Position numbers and translations under genes: made by a program | Notes under the pieces: model-generated | Told to the model about the DNA's origin: nothing | What the model saw: the letters and a program-made list of their open reading frames with translations, nothing else | The model's database searches: none | Shown here: positions 22,545-34,856 of the stretch, piece by piece | Layout of the letters: each line of letters opens with the position of its first letter | Numbering within the stretch: position 1 is the stretch's first letter | DNA from: Armigeres subalbatus | Taxonomy: Eukaryota > Arthropoda > Insecta > Diptera > Culicidae | Length of the DNA: 64,000 nucleotides | Direction: 5' to 3' | Assembly (NCBI RefSeq): GCF_024139115.2 | Contig: NC_085140.1 | Span: 317,071,259 to 317,135,258 of the forward strand

Positions 22545-22820
22545 GGCGAATCCCGATCTATGTTTCTGATAACCCCACTCTTAGTAGCAACAATAACCTC
22601 ACTCTAACATTCCCTTCCTTTCCCAACTGACTGTAAGGACTTGGCCGGCGTCGTCATTCCATCTAACCAGCTATCACAGAGGATTCCTCGGTATCTTGTT
22701 GCAATGAGTGTCGAACTAGTTTCCTCTCCCAATTCTAAATTGACTGTGAGGCCGGCATCGTTATTAGTCTTGAGTTAATGAAACTCCAAAGCATGTACAG
22801 TTTGAACAGTTTTCTAATCC
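22545..22820 (+). repeat. dispersed 3'-UTR-like repeat, two partial units
   Basis: ctgtaaggacttggccggcg (about 22631) and gaggccggcatcgttattag (about 22743) belong to the tail family seen at 17319-17365 and 19485-19530. cctcggtatcttgttgcaatg matches 19430-19450. Confidence 0.5.
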
Positions 22821-22939
22821 CAAGAAAGCTACGACAGTGTCCAAAATGGCTTGCACAATGGCCGTACCCTCATTTCGCGTTATGTGCCCCTGAAGGCGTT
22901 ATGTAGTTTTGAAATTGGATTCCAACGGGATTCTCCTTA

Positions 22940-23345
22940 AGCCAAATGACAGTTTTAGCAAAATTATCAGTTCTGCCAAACGACCATTTAGGCCAAACAT
23001 CATTTTTGGCTACATGAACTATTCAGCTAAATGACCTGTCTGGACAAAAGGCAGATGGCCTGAAAAAGCCAAAATATCAGCTCGGGCGTATGTCACATTC
23101 GGTTATATGTGGCTTTCGACCTAATAACTATTCCGGCCAAACATTCGATTCAGCAAGTTTACTTTCCAGTAGAAACCATTTTCCGCGCAAAATCCAAAAA
23201 CAAAATCTGTGAAATTTCTGTAGATTTTTTCTTGAAAATACCGAAGAATTTCTTGTAATAAATCCAAAGAGTTTTCCGTGAAAACTCCTGAGAACTTTCG
23301 TGGATATTCCGAAGAATTTCTCATGAAATTATGGTCATCTTCCCG
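22940..23345. repeat. compound degenerate minisatellite (ggcc.. then aatttcttg..)
   Basis: The same two-part structure as 16781-17165 in the opposite order: gccaaac/cggcc words to about 23150, then gaatttc/gaaaatt words. Confidence 0.6.
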
Positions 23346-23373
23346 TAATTTTTTTTAACAAATTCTTAAGGTT

Positions 23374-23702
23374 CAAATTACCGTCATCCAGTCATTGAAG
23401 AGAAAGACAGCCGCGTGCTCCAGTAATTTTATATAATCGTAAATAAGCGTGAGAGTAAATCGTAGATTTCCCCCTTGCAAAAAATCGTTGAAAAAGGCAG
23501 TTTTTTTGAAAACTAAAGCGAAATACAACCAAATGAAGCATCCACTGGATATGATTATGTCTTCGCTATTGGATGATGTAGTTTTGAAAAAAAAATACTT
23601 CCCCCATGCTGCTGGAGACTGCTCGGTGGGTGGTTTTATTACTGGGAGGTGGTACGAGCACGTGGCTGTCTTTCTCGTCAATGACTGGATGACGGTAATT
23701 TG
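23374..23702. mobile_element. MITE with long TIRs (caaattaccgtcatccag)
   Basis: caaattaccgtcatccagtc at the left and its complement at the right extend, with few mismatches, for about 55 bp on each side. The 329-bp element has no convincing TSD. ORFs across it on both strands are mirror images of the palindromic ends. Confidence 0.75.
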
Positions 23703-23959
23703 AGCCTTAGTGGTTTGATTTATTTGTGGTTGACCTTGATTTTCTTGCAAGTCGTTTTAATGTCGTTTAATTTTCATTTGTTTAGGATATAATGATTTTG
23801 AATAAACATATTGTTTCCAATCTCTGCACCACTTTTTAGAATACGGCCATTTACAAAATCATACAGATTCCGGGATATTTAACGCAACTGGTAATCTCAT
23901 ACACACTGGAGCTGCAAAGCGGTCTATCGCTGTTTCAGTTAGAGATCCATTGGAACTCG

Positions 23960-26167
23960 TATGCCTGCGCTCAAAACTCTCGACGGTGTACAACACGTGT
24001 CGAAGTCAAACGCCGCGGCTTAACATTGGGCGGCTACAAGACGGTAGACTAGCTCAAAACTACGTGCAGCAGCTGGAAGCGGTACTCCCAACGGAAGAGC
24101 AGCTAGGTGCAGCTTCTCTTGAAAGTGGCTGGAGAGATAATCGATCAGCCATTGGTAGCACCGCAACCGCTGCTGCACTTGGCACGGTGCCCCGGATCAG
24201 AAGAAACGACTGGTATGACGGCGAATGTGAGCAGTTGGTAGAAGAGAAGAATGCAGCATGGGCGATATTGCTGCAACACCGAACGAGGGCGAACGAGGCA
24301 CGATATAAACAGGCGCGGAAGAGACAAAACTTGATTTTCCGGAGTAAAAAGCGTCAGCAGGAAGATCGAGACCGTGAAGAGACGGAGAAACTGTACCGCG
24401 CTAATAACACACGATAGTTCTATGAGAAGTTAAACCGTTCACGTAATGCCACGTGCCACAGCCTGATTGTGTAAGGACATAAACGGGAACCTTCTTACGC
24501 GCGAGCGTAAGGTGATCCAAAGGTGGCGGCAGCACTACGAGAGCACCTGAATGGCGATGTGGCAGACGAAGATAGCGGTATGGTGATGGACCTGAGGAAA
24601 CGTGCGCAGGAAATAATTCTACCGGCTCCGGTTCTCCAGGAAATCCAGGAGAAGATTGGCCAGCTGAAGAGCAACAAAGCCCATGGGGTTGACCAACTAC
24701 CAGGAGATCTATTTAAACACGATGCACTGGCTAGAGCGCTGCACTGGGTCATTACCAAGATTTGGAAGGAGGAAGTTTTGCCGCAGGAGTGGATGGAAGG
24801 TGCCGTGTGTCCCATCTACAAAAAGGGCGATAAGCTGGATTGTAGCAACTACCGCGCAATCACATTGCTGAACGCCGCCTACAAGGTACTCTCCCAAATT
24901 TTATGCCGTCGACTAGCACCAATTGCAAAGGAGTTCGTGGGGCAGTACCAGGCGGGATTTATGGGCGAACGCTCCACCACGGACCAGATGTTCGCCATTC
25001 GCCAAGTACTGCAGAAATGCCGCGAATACAACGTGCCCACACATCATCTATTCATCGACTTCAAAGCCACATATGATACAATCGATCGGGACCAGCTATG
25101 GCAGCTAATGCACGAACACGGATTTCCGGATAAACTGACACGGTTGATTAAAGCGACGATGGATCGGGTGATGTGCGTAGTTCGAGTTTCAGGGGCATTC
25201 TCGAGTCCCTTCGAAACCAGCAGAGGGTTACGGCAAGGTGATGGTCTTTCGTGTCTGCTATTCAACATCGCTTTGGAAGGGGTAATACGAAGAGCAGGGA
25301 TTAACACGAGTGGTACAATTTTCAATAAGTCCGTCCAGCTATTTGGCTCCGCCGACGACATAGATATTATGGCACGTAACTTTGAGAAGATGGAGGAAGC
25401 CTACATCAGACTGAAGAGGGAAGCCAAGCGGATCGGACTAGTCATCAACACGTCGAAGACGAAGTACATGATAGGAAGAGGTTCAAGAGAAGACAATGTG
25501 AGCCAGTGAGCCACCCACCGCGAGTTTGCTCGGTGGTGACGAAATCGAGATGGTAGAAGAATTTGTGTACTTGGGCTCACTGGTGACTGCCGAAAATGAT
25601 ATCAGCAGAGAAATTCGGAGACGCATAGTGGCTGGAAATCGTATGTACTGGACTCCGCAAGACGCTCCGATCGAATAGATTTCGCCGCCGTACCAAACTG
25701 ACAATCTACAAAACGCTCATTAGACCGGTAGTCCTCTATGGATGCGAAACCTGGACGATGCTCGAGGAGGACCAACGTACTTGGAGTTTTCGAAAGGAAA
25801 GTGCTGCGTGCTCTATATGGTGTGGTGCAGATGGCGGACGGTACGTGGAGGAGGGGAATGAATCATATGAGATGCAACATCCGTTGCGAGAACCAGTCAT
25901 CATTCACACTGCGAAAATCGGACGACTGTGGTGGGCCGGGCACGTAGCCAGAATGTCGGACAGTAACCCGGTGAAAATGGTTCTCGACAACGATCCGACG
26001 GGCACAAGAAGGCGAGGTGCGTAGCGGGCAAGGTGGATCGATCAGGTGGAAGATGACTTGCGGACCCTCCGTGGTTGGCGACGTGTAGCCATGAACCGAG
26101 CCGAATGGAGAAGGCTCTTATATACCGCACAGGCCACTTCGGCCTTAGTCTGAATAAATGAAATGAA
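23960..26167 (+). mobile_element. RTE-clade LINE, 5'-truncated, with 9-bp TSD
   Basis: TGGAACTCG lies at 23951-23959 and 26168-26176, directly outside the element. The 5' end falls inside the linker between endonuclease and RT, so this is a truncated insertion. The 3' end has a very short UTR and an imperfect aaatgaaatgaatg tail, a hallmark of RTE elements. It is closely related to the full-length copy at 51524-56304. Confidence 0.93.
23962..26152 (+). pseudogene. RTE reverse transcriptase (JAM1-like), broken
   Basis: The first block (23962-24417) is the region between endonuclease and RT. A stop at 24415 precedes the RT block 24523-25509, which has CPIYKKGDKLDCSNYRAITL, QAGFMGERSTTDQ, FIDFKATYDTIDR, GLRQGDGLSCLLFN and SADDIDIMAR. 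The last of these shows Ser where the family has Phe before ADD. After frameshifts at about 25510-25900 the C-terminal thumb-type region continues (RLWWAGHVARM, ARWIDQVEDDL) to a TGA at 26150-26152. RTE is the clade founded partly on JAM1 of Aedes aegypti; identity with JAM1 itself is not established here. Confidence 0.9.
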
Positions 26168-26176
26168 TGGAACTCG

Positions 26177-29100
26177 AGAAAGCTATCCCGAGGTCCCGGG
26201 AGCATCATGTTGATATCATTTTGTTTGTTTCAATATGAGAGATTTTTGTTCTGTTGAACTTTTTTCAACATACGGGTGCTCGTGTTATGAAAATGAATGC
26301 GAAATTATCTGAATTGTGAATCAAATTATAGCAAATTTCGGCTGACTCGATTTATTTATTCTACTAAACCACCGTACTGTAAATTGATATTCCCTGTAAA
26401 AAAAATCGATTCGAATCAAGGCCTTCTTCAATAAGTGACTTGATATATTTCTGTCTTTTATCTGCTACAAGATCGAGCACGTACAACGCATTACTAATTA
26501 CCCTATTTCGCAGGAGCGAAAATGGTCACCGATCCAACCGACCGAAGGGTACCATGCAGAAGCCCAAAAACTCGGCCGAGACAGAAGAAACAAAAAAACA
26601 ACAAAGTGAAAAAAATGCCATCACCACTTACCGATCTCTTATGGATATCCCACATCCGGCACATTTTTCAGGTGTCACCGTTTCGGCCGCAATGAGATCC
26701 TTTAGCATTTTCCTCTTGGTTTGCTTCTGCACAGTGGTTTGTGGTTGCCGATGTTGGGATATGTTTGTGCGTGATATGAGCGCGCCACTCGCGATTCACG
26801 CGCCGTTGTTGTCACAACCGTTGTCCACGGGGTGCTCAAAGGGGGATCATAAATTACCCGAGGTAAAACTGTGTCAATTAATTATCGGATGATTGATGTT
26901 GGTCGCGATGCTTTCTGGCGAAGATCCGCGACAAACACGCGGAAGGCTGGAGGCTTCTGTTTTTTATGTTCCGAGGCACCCGGGATGATGCTGTGGTCAC
27001 GATAGTTGTTGTAGATGATGGCTATGTCGGCTTTGGAATGTTTGCTGTTGTCGGCTTCCGTTGGAGGTGACCGGCAATGTCAACGATGTCGTCAGGCGGT
27101 AACTAAGTAAAGGTGAGTATGGCAAGTTGTGTGTACCGTTGTAGCTAATTCTGTTACGAATCCATGGGAAAGCGAAAGATGAGGTGGACATGATGGGTGC
27201 TGTGAGGTGAAATGGAGAAAATTGGGTTAATTAGGGTTTCGAATTCAAACATTCAGCAGAAATTGAGAATTGACATAAATTTAGAACAATAACTATTGGC
27301 ACAAGATATTGAGAACTCCAAGGGGCAGATGGTCATAACGACAAGATCTTTCTTAGTATTTTTGATTATATGATACTGACGCCAAATGCAAGAGTGCTTT
27401 AGAGTAGTTTGAAGTCAAAGTTCACTTCTCACCTATTTTTTTCAGTGGGCAGAATAAAAATGACATTACACTTCATAAAGTGATAAATTTCGTAATCTAC
27501 ATAGAGTTTGCCATAGTGTTGTAGCAATGCAGCCTAGTTTTAAAAAATTAACATTTTTCACATTGTTCCCAGAAGTATACGTAATAATCTTCAAGCTGCT
27601 ACTTATCGTAATAGTTGCCATCGTTTAAGACAACATCAACAAGTGTCATTAAAGTCGAATTTAATTTAATCTCGTGTACCAAACTGACAAGCAGACCACA
27701 TGCAAATTCAGTCATGGAAAACTTATCCGCATGTTCATATCGCTCTCCTTCAACAAACGAAAACATGCTACCATGACCCAACCATGCTCTCTGATGGTGC
27801 GAGCTAAAACGGCAACAGTTTCAAGAAAGAAAAAAAAACTAGAGCAAACAAGACCCAACTTTGTCACGTAGCTACAATTTACGATAGGCGGCCTGTGAGG
27901 TGGACACAGCAACAGCACCGGAGTAGATTTCCACTTAATGAAGATTTCATTCATAACGACTTGTTGCCCTGCGCCTGCTGCTGGTTCCATGCTTGCGAGA
28001 CTGTATAATTGAATTATGCCCAGCTGAAGTTGAGCACGCTGGAAACCCACCAGAAGAGTTCCTTACCGAAACGGACAGACGACTTGGTGCAACAGCACTG
28101 CGCAAGTTTGCATGATTGCTCAAGGGGGTCTTGATAGCTAGCGACAACTACAACACCACACCACCTTTCAGATGGAAGCGATGGTGCGACGGTATAAGAT
28201 TCGATATGGCCGCACGCGGGTGGGCAAGTGTGAAGCGCACCGGATTCGTTTATGCTAATTTAATGCAAATTTTCCGCTGAATTAAGCGATATTTAATGAA
28301 TGGGTTAGTGTGATAGTGATGTGTAGGTAAGCACTGAGCGAGCGTGCCTTCAAAGATGATCATGCCAACCCGGTTGATATTATGATCATTTGATAACTGT
28401 TCATATTAATCTGTCAACTAGCTTTCGTAGCATATTTTTATTTTGTTGACCGTTGTTTTGATTGCATTTCTTCTAGTTTTACATACCAGGGATAGTTGAC
28501 CTGGTAGACCAATTGATCTGAAACCCAAAACAAATTTGGAGAACCTGCATCAAATAATTTGATAAAACATCTGCATCAAACTTTCGGCTACTCTTTGTTG
28601 AACCGAGCAGACAATCGAGGGTTCAGCAGATAAAAACTCGGTTCAAGTATAACCGACAATTTGTACATAGTATGAAGCAAAAGTGAATAAACAATCCCAT
28701 AAGATTTAAGTTAGTCAGCAATAGGGTCAATAATATATTTTGGACATGTATATATTTTTGACAAGCCTGAACTTCTTCGATCAATTTTAGATAATGTGTA
28801 GGAAAATTTTTATCGAAAGTATGATCATTGCATACTTTTACCTCAACTCTAGCGGCTCCTGATGAGAATTCAAAAATCAACTATTATTTATCTTTAAAAT
28901 TATCTAAAATGTAAAGCTTTCTACCAAAGTGCCTGCTGGACGCCAGTATGCAGAGAACATGCATTTTAGGAATCATCGTAACATGCACCTGAAACACGTT
29001 TAAATTGGTTCAAACGGCAATCTTGAGGTCCTGCGGCCAAAGTTTAATTATAATTGAGATACTAACATATTCCAATCACTTAACATGAACTTGAGACGGA

Positions 29101-29755
29101 TGAAAAAGGAGTGATCAAAATGAAGTTATGTTTTTATGCATTAGACATTTATTGGTCACTCCATGTACAATACATGGACGAACCATTAATTGCCAACTTT
29201 CAGGCTGTTTTCAATGATATCGATAAGATTGCGAAACAATGTTAATTTCTGGTTTAATCAATGTTAGTTAAGCAAATAAATGCATTTGAATGAATGTGGA
29301 TACGTGTAGGTAAGTCATACCATTGAGATCTGTAGGTGACCATTTTTAAATTAAGAGAAAATGACTCTGTCCAAAATATATGCATTTTTCATGTCGAAAT
29401 TATATATTTGATGTCCAAAAAGAAAATATTTCAGTTCGCAGTATATCACAGTTTACACCTAGTAAATGTAATTTACTCAAAAATTGGGCAATGGAGACAC
29501 AAGACTAATCATAGGTTATGTATTTGGATGAACCTAGTGATTTTCAATTGTTTTATACTATTCAATCTCGATATATTTTCTAATGAATGTCCTGTGCTTG
29601 TCCAAGATACATCATTTACCCTAGTGTAGATAAACCAATATCCTACAAGATTTTCAAATCGTACAACGTCCAAGCGGGATGGCCCGCCTTCTCCAAGTTA
29701 GGTAGGCTTGATTTGTTCGAGGATGACAGGCTTACTGTAATGACAGTTGTGCGTC
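26177..29755. other. low-repeat spacer, no supported gene
   Basis: This is the longest stretch without recognised transposon sequence. The ORF at 26440-26892 (+) contains, from the Met at about 26689, a hydrophobic Cys-rich segment that looks like a signal peptide (FSIFLLVCFC), followed by gaggtaaaact, a possible splice donor. No family was recognised and codon use is unremarkable, so I do not call a gene. From about 28400 it is AT-rich. Confidence 0.5.
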
Positions 29756-31497
29756 AGGGTGGCCAGCACAAATCAAACTTCAATTTCCAGATTTTCTCCC
29801 GATTTTTATTTCAAATTCTCGGTTGTGATATCCTTGTTAAAAATATAAAAAAAAAAAAAAATAAAATATTATGTGGTAAAGAATTTATTTCAACTTATTT
29901 TTTTGACCTATTCAAGATTAGCTTACGAGCGAATCAAATTCTTCAGCCCTTCATCGATAAGAGTGGCTTTTTTCTCAGCATCTGCTAACAATCGTGCTTG
30001 TTTTGCCTCAAGCTCTTTCATTAGTCGTGTTGTATCCCGTTTTCTTAGCGTTTCTCTCTCAATTTCTGTTTTCTCCGCTTGTTGCCTTTCCTTCTTTCCT
30101 CTTGTGTAGGCATTTCTAGCGTAGCATTTCTATTATTGTGGCGTTACCATGACTGAGAATAAGAAGCTTTTTGACGAAGAGCGGAATGTTCGGCAATTCC
30201 ACAGGGTAGCTTTCAATCGTTTCCATTCAAATCTTATCCAATCGCGTATCATGTCTTCGATAACTCGCAGCTGCAGCCTTTGTCGTTGAAAGCTTCGAGA
30301 ATCTAAAAAAATCCTACTTCACTTTGTCTGCTACAGTACCTGAAAGGTGATTTTTCGCAACTAGATGTTCAAGGCAGAGGTCCAGGCGCTTTTCGCATAC
30401 AGGCGATTGCTTCAAACACAACGGATTGAGGCATGACATATCAAAGGATAACTGAGTGGAGAACGCTCGATTGTTTTATCGATGAACCCTTTAAAAATAC
30501 TCTACAGTCATTCCGAAATTGCACAAATCTCTGTTCTGGAATTTTTCCCTTGCTCTTATTTTCAAGTGACTTTAATGCAGCTTTTGTGCTAAATCCGATA
30601 TCAACTTTCGCAGCTGACAGGAAGTTATCATCGTCAAGAGATATTTCAATAAGCGCATTAGATCTGCCCTTCATCGCTTCCGGTTTTATGGCTCTGTTCA
30701 TCGTGATTCTGAGAAGCTTTGTAAGGTCATCGTACAGAAAAGGGGTCATCGGAGCTTCAGACTGGAAACTCTTGAGAAATGGCTCATAACTTCCAGCTGC
30801 AGCGATGAAAAACTTATGCTTGGCCTAAAAGAATGGATCAGCAATGGCCTCTACAACTGTCTCGAACACTTTCGATTTCGTCTTTCGATTCTTTGACCTT
30901 TTTCTCGCTTTGTGTTTTTACAGCCCGTACATAGGGTTTCGAAGCCGGAAATAATTCCATTGCTCTGTTTGCAACCGTTTGGTTCTCCACCCATCTTACT
31001 GAACAAAACTTGAGCGGGAACACGGTTGACCCGGTAACCGCCGTAAATTCTGCCTTAAAAAAACGCCGCAAAGGCATGTTCTTAAACAAATTATAGAGCG
31101 AAATCAAAAAATTGTCGACTTGCCACTCAGGTTTTTTCATCCCATTCAAAAAAGCATTGTGTGTGACGCGTAAGTCGCAGCTCCCTGTATTCAGTATGCT
31201 GAAATTCGGACCTCGCTGCTCCTTCATTTCTTTGTTGAAGTTTTCTTGTAAAGCTAGGTTCACGTTTGGCTCATCCATGGAAATTTGGATTACTTTTTCG
31301 ATCAAGCGGGGGTTGGACGAAAAACAATCTTTCAATCCTTTCAAAAGATCTTGCACTCGCGTCGATGTCAAGAACACAGATCCCAAATACCTGCTCGTGA
31401 CACTCTGAGTCTCTTGGTTCCAAAACCGTATGCTGACGTTGGGCAACTTTATTGAGGGTTTCGTCGAAACCAAGTACAAATTCAGAAGTTTTCTTTA

Positions 31498-34400
31498 ACT
31501 TACTTTTTTACTTATGGATCCTGTACACCTCCGGTGGTGCAAAGGGCCGACTTGAAAGATCTCCATCCTGAGCGATGCCCGGCTATCGCTTTAACCTGTT
31601 GCCAGGTTAGATTTCGGTCGACTTCTTTTATTTCTTTATTGAGGCTTCTCCGCCATGAGCCTCTGGGTCTGCCTCTGCTGCGATGTCCCGCTGGGTTCCA
31701 GTCTAATGCTTGCTTACAGATTTCGCTTCCGCCCCTACGTAGAGTGTGGCCGACCCAGCCCCACTTCCGATCCCGAATTTCTGTTGTTATCGGCCTCTGG
31801 TGACAACGACGATGGAGCTCGTTGTTTGAGATCCAGTTGTGAGGCCACCAGGCCCGAATTATATACCGCAGGCATCTGTTAATGAACACCTGCAGCCGTT
31901 GAGTGTTCTCCACTGATACACACCATGTTTCGCTAGCGTATAACAGCACAGATTTCACGTTAGAGTTGAAAATTCGTATTTTGGTGCGTTCACTTATCTG
32001 CCTGTTTTTCCAGATATTTCTTAAACTCGCAAAGGCAGCCCTTGCTTTCTTGATCCGTGCGCCTATGTCGATCTTGGTACCGCCGTCCGACGCCATTTGG
32101 CTACCAAGATATTGAAAGCTTTCAACATTCTCCACTGGTTGCCCGGCTACTGTGAAACTGGAAGGAGTCACCGTGTTTACATCCAACGATTTGGTTTTGT
32201 TGACGTTGATGACTAAACCTGCCGAGGAGGAGCGATCGGCAAGGTCGTTGAGCTTACTCTGCATATCAGAGCGCCGTTGCGCGAGTAGAGCAACGTCATC
32301 CGCCAATTCGAAGTCGTTTAGGTGCTCCATGGTTATAGGCTGCCATAACAGCCCGCGGTTTGGTTCACGGTCAATCGCATCTACCAGAATCTCATCGATT
32401 ACGATGAGGAACAGTAACAGTGATAGAATACATCCTTGCCTCACACCAGCTACGACCCGGATAGGGTCGGACAGGACCATTGTGCAGCACTCTGCACGAA
32501 AAGGCCTCGTACTGTGCTTCGATGAGGCCGATGATTTTCTCAGGAACCCCTTGCGTCTCAGGGCGCCCACATATTCTCGTGATTGAGACGGTCGAAAGCT
32601 TTTCGTAGTCAATGAATACCAAGTAAAGGGACTCTTGGAATTCGTTGACCTGCTCCAAAATGATGCGGAGCGTGACAATATGGTCCACATGATCTTCCGG
32701 CACGGAATCCGGCTTGCTGCCGCCGGAGAGTCGCATCGATCTTCTCCTGAATCCGGGCTAGGATAATTTTGCACAGAACTTTGAGAACGGTACACAGCAA
32801 CATAATGCCTCGCCAGTTATCGCATACAGTCAGGTCACCCTTTTGGGCACCTTCACTAAGATACCTTGCATCCAGTCGACCGGGAAAGTTGCGGTGTCCC
32901 AGATATTACGAAATAAACGATGCAGTAGTTGAGCGGATGTCATGGGGTCAGCTTTGAGCATCTCGGCTGATATGCGGTCGACCCCTGGGGCTTTATTCGA
33001 TTTCATGCTTTGGATGGCTGTTTGAATCTCTAGCAGTGATGGAGCTTCGGTATTGACACGTGTTATACGTCGGATCCTAGGCAGATCATGCCGAGGTGGT
33101 GATAGCCTGGTTGGCACTTTAGAAAGTTGTTCGAAGTGCTCGAACCAGCGTTTCAGCTAGTCAGTTTGATCGGTTAATAACTGACCATTCGCATCTTTCA
33201 CAGGCATCGTTGCATTCATCTTCGCCCCGCTTAAGCGTCGTGAGATATCGTAGAGGAGGCGAATGTCCCCGGTTGCGGCGGCTCTCTCTCCTTCGTCGGC
33301 CAGAGAGTCTGCCCACGCTCGCTTGTCCCGTCGACATGAGCGTTTTACTTCCTTCTCAAGAGCCGTGTATCGTTGACGGGCTAAGACTTTGGCTCCTCTG
33401 GTTTTCGATCGCTCTATCGCGGCTTTGGCTTCTCTTCGCTCCTCTATTTTCCTCCAGGTCTCATCGGTGATCCATTGTTTTCTCTGGGTGCGTAGTTCGC
33501 CCAGATTGTTCTCGCTGGTGGCGATGAAGGCATTCTTGATGGCGGTCCATTGGTCTTCCACGCTGCCACCTTCCGGAATATCTGCAGCACGCGTCTCCAG
33601 TTCTTCAACGAAGGACCGTTTCACAGTGGCATCTTCCAGTCGGCGTGTGTTGAATCGTCGTCCAACTCTTTCCTCCTGCCGACGAATCCGTGCAATGCGC
33701 AGGCGTATTTCGCCGATGAGGAGGTGATGATCAGACGCGATATCGGCACTACGTTTATTCCGTACATCAAGAAGGCTCCGTTTCCATTTTCGGCTGATGC
33801 AGATGTGGTCGATTTGATTTTCTGTAAAGCCGTCACGGGAGACCCACGTGACCTTGTGAACCGGTCGATGAGGGAAGAGCGAACCCCCGATCACCATGTC
33901 GTTATTACCACAAAATTCTGCGAACAGCTCTCCGTTTTCGCTCATTTCTCCGAGACCATGGCGTCCCATAATGCGCTCATGGTTCGAGTTGTCGGATCCG
34001 ATCTTCGCATTGAAGTCGCCCAAACAGATCTTGATATCACCCTTCGGAATTCTATCCACGACGGCATTGAGTTGACTGTAGAAGTTCTCTTTGTCTTGCA
34101 GATCGGCAGCATCGGTTGGCGCATAACATTGGATTATAGTAAGGTTTCGGACCCGTGTTCTAAATCTGGCAACGATTATCCTTTCACTTATAGGTTCCCA
34201 CTTCATGAGCGCAGAGTGTGCCTGAGCGCTTAGTAGGAAGCCAACTCCGCGATGCCGGGGAGCGTGTTCACCTCGTAAACCAGAGTATAGCAGAACTTGT
34301 CCCGACGGCGTTCTGTGTTCTCCAAAGTTTGGCCAACGGACTTCACTCCAGTCCCAGGATCTCAAGCTTCATGCGGCGTGCCTCATTGGCAAGTTGTGCC

Positions 34401-34856
34401 AATTTACCCTGCTGGGCTAGGGTTAAAACGTTCCATGTTCCTATTCGTGTCCGTTGTTTCGCGCTAAGAGTCGTCGCCGTAAAATCAGTCCGTATTCTTT
34501 CATTATCGGATTCTCGAACAAATTGATGTTTCAGGAACAGTAGGTTGTTGGCCCAAGGTTCCCTATCCACCGGGATGGGGCTGCCATCTTAGGTATAGCT
34601 TCCGGGGAATAGCATTTCATACTCAGCCGCTGGATGCCAGAACAGACGCTGTTGGAGCCGCACCTCCTTGGTGGACAGACGCTCGATCAGTCGGGTCAAA
34701 TTTGTTTAAAGTCCCACCCAACACCAGGACTAGGCTAGTGCGCTTTGAGCGGCACACGGTCGCTTTGATAGGGCCTGCTTGGGGACACATGCAGCTTTTT
34801 ATAGAAGTTCAACAGAGCCCACTGTCGAACCCCACCACATCCTAGGCAGACCCCAC
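31498..34856 (-). mobile_element. RTE/BovB-type LINE, near full-length, with 11-bp TSD
   Basis: AGTTTTCTTTA lies at 31487-31497 and 34857-34867, directly outside the element. The 5' leader (34856-34690) resembles the leader of the RTE at 51524, but begins about 56 bp further in. The 3' UTR is very short and ends in ataagtaaaaaagtaagt-type repeats, as expected for RTE elements. It was inserted in the same orientation as the transposase-like gene it splits. Confidence 0.93.
31512..34570 (-). pseudogene. RTE/BovB-type ORF: APE endonuclease plus RT, broken
   Basis: Upstream block: IGTWNVLTLAQQGKL near 34450. The block 34365-33157 has IIQCYAPTDAAD, CLGDFNAKIGSD, ENQIDHICIS and SDHHLLIG, a complete APE signature. 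An in-frame TAG near 33157 interrupts it. RT continues at 33117-32830 (SNKAPGVDRI), then with shifts at about 32830 and 32700 to FIDYEK, GVRQGCILS and ELADDVALL (32795-31512), and the usual C-terminal RIFNSNVKSVLLYASETW, RWPRG-like repeats and ALCTTGG. APE motifs resemble those of BovB; assignment to RTE rather than a CR1/L2 relative rests mainly on the short repeat tail. Confidence 0.85.

Noticed and set aside
23449..23703. 84-residue ORF and its mirror on the other strand
   Set aside because: Both are read-throughs of a MITE with long inverted ends; they share the ending VNDWMTVI/FNDWMTVI because the arms are complementary.
26689..26892. secreted peptide gene with signal sequence
   Set aside because: Hydrophobic start and a donor-like gt are suggestive, but no recognisable mature peptide or second exon was seen.
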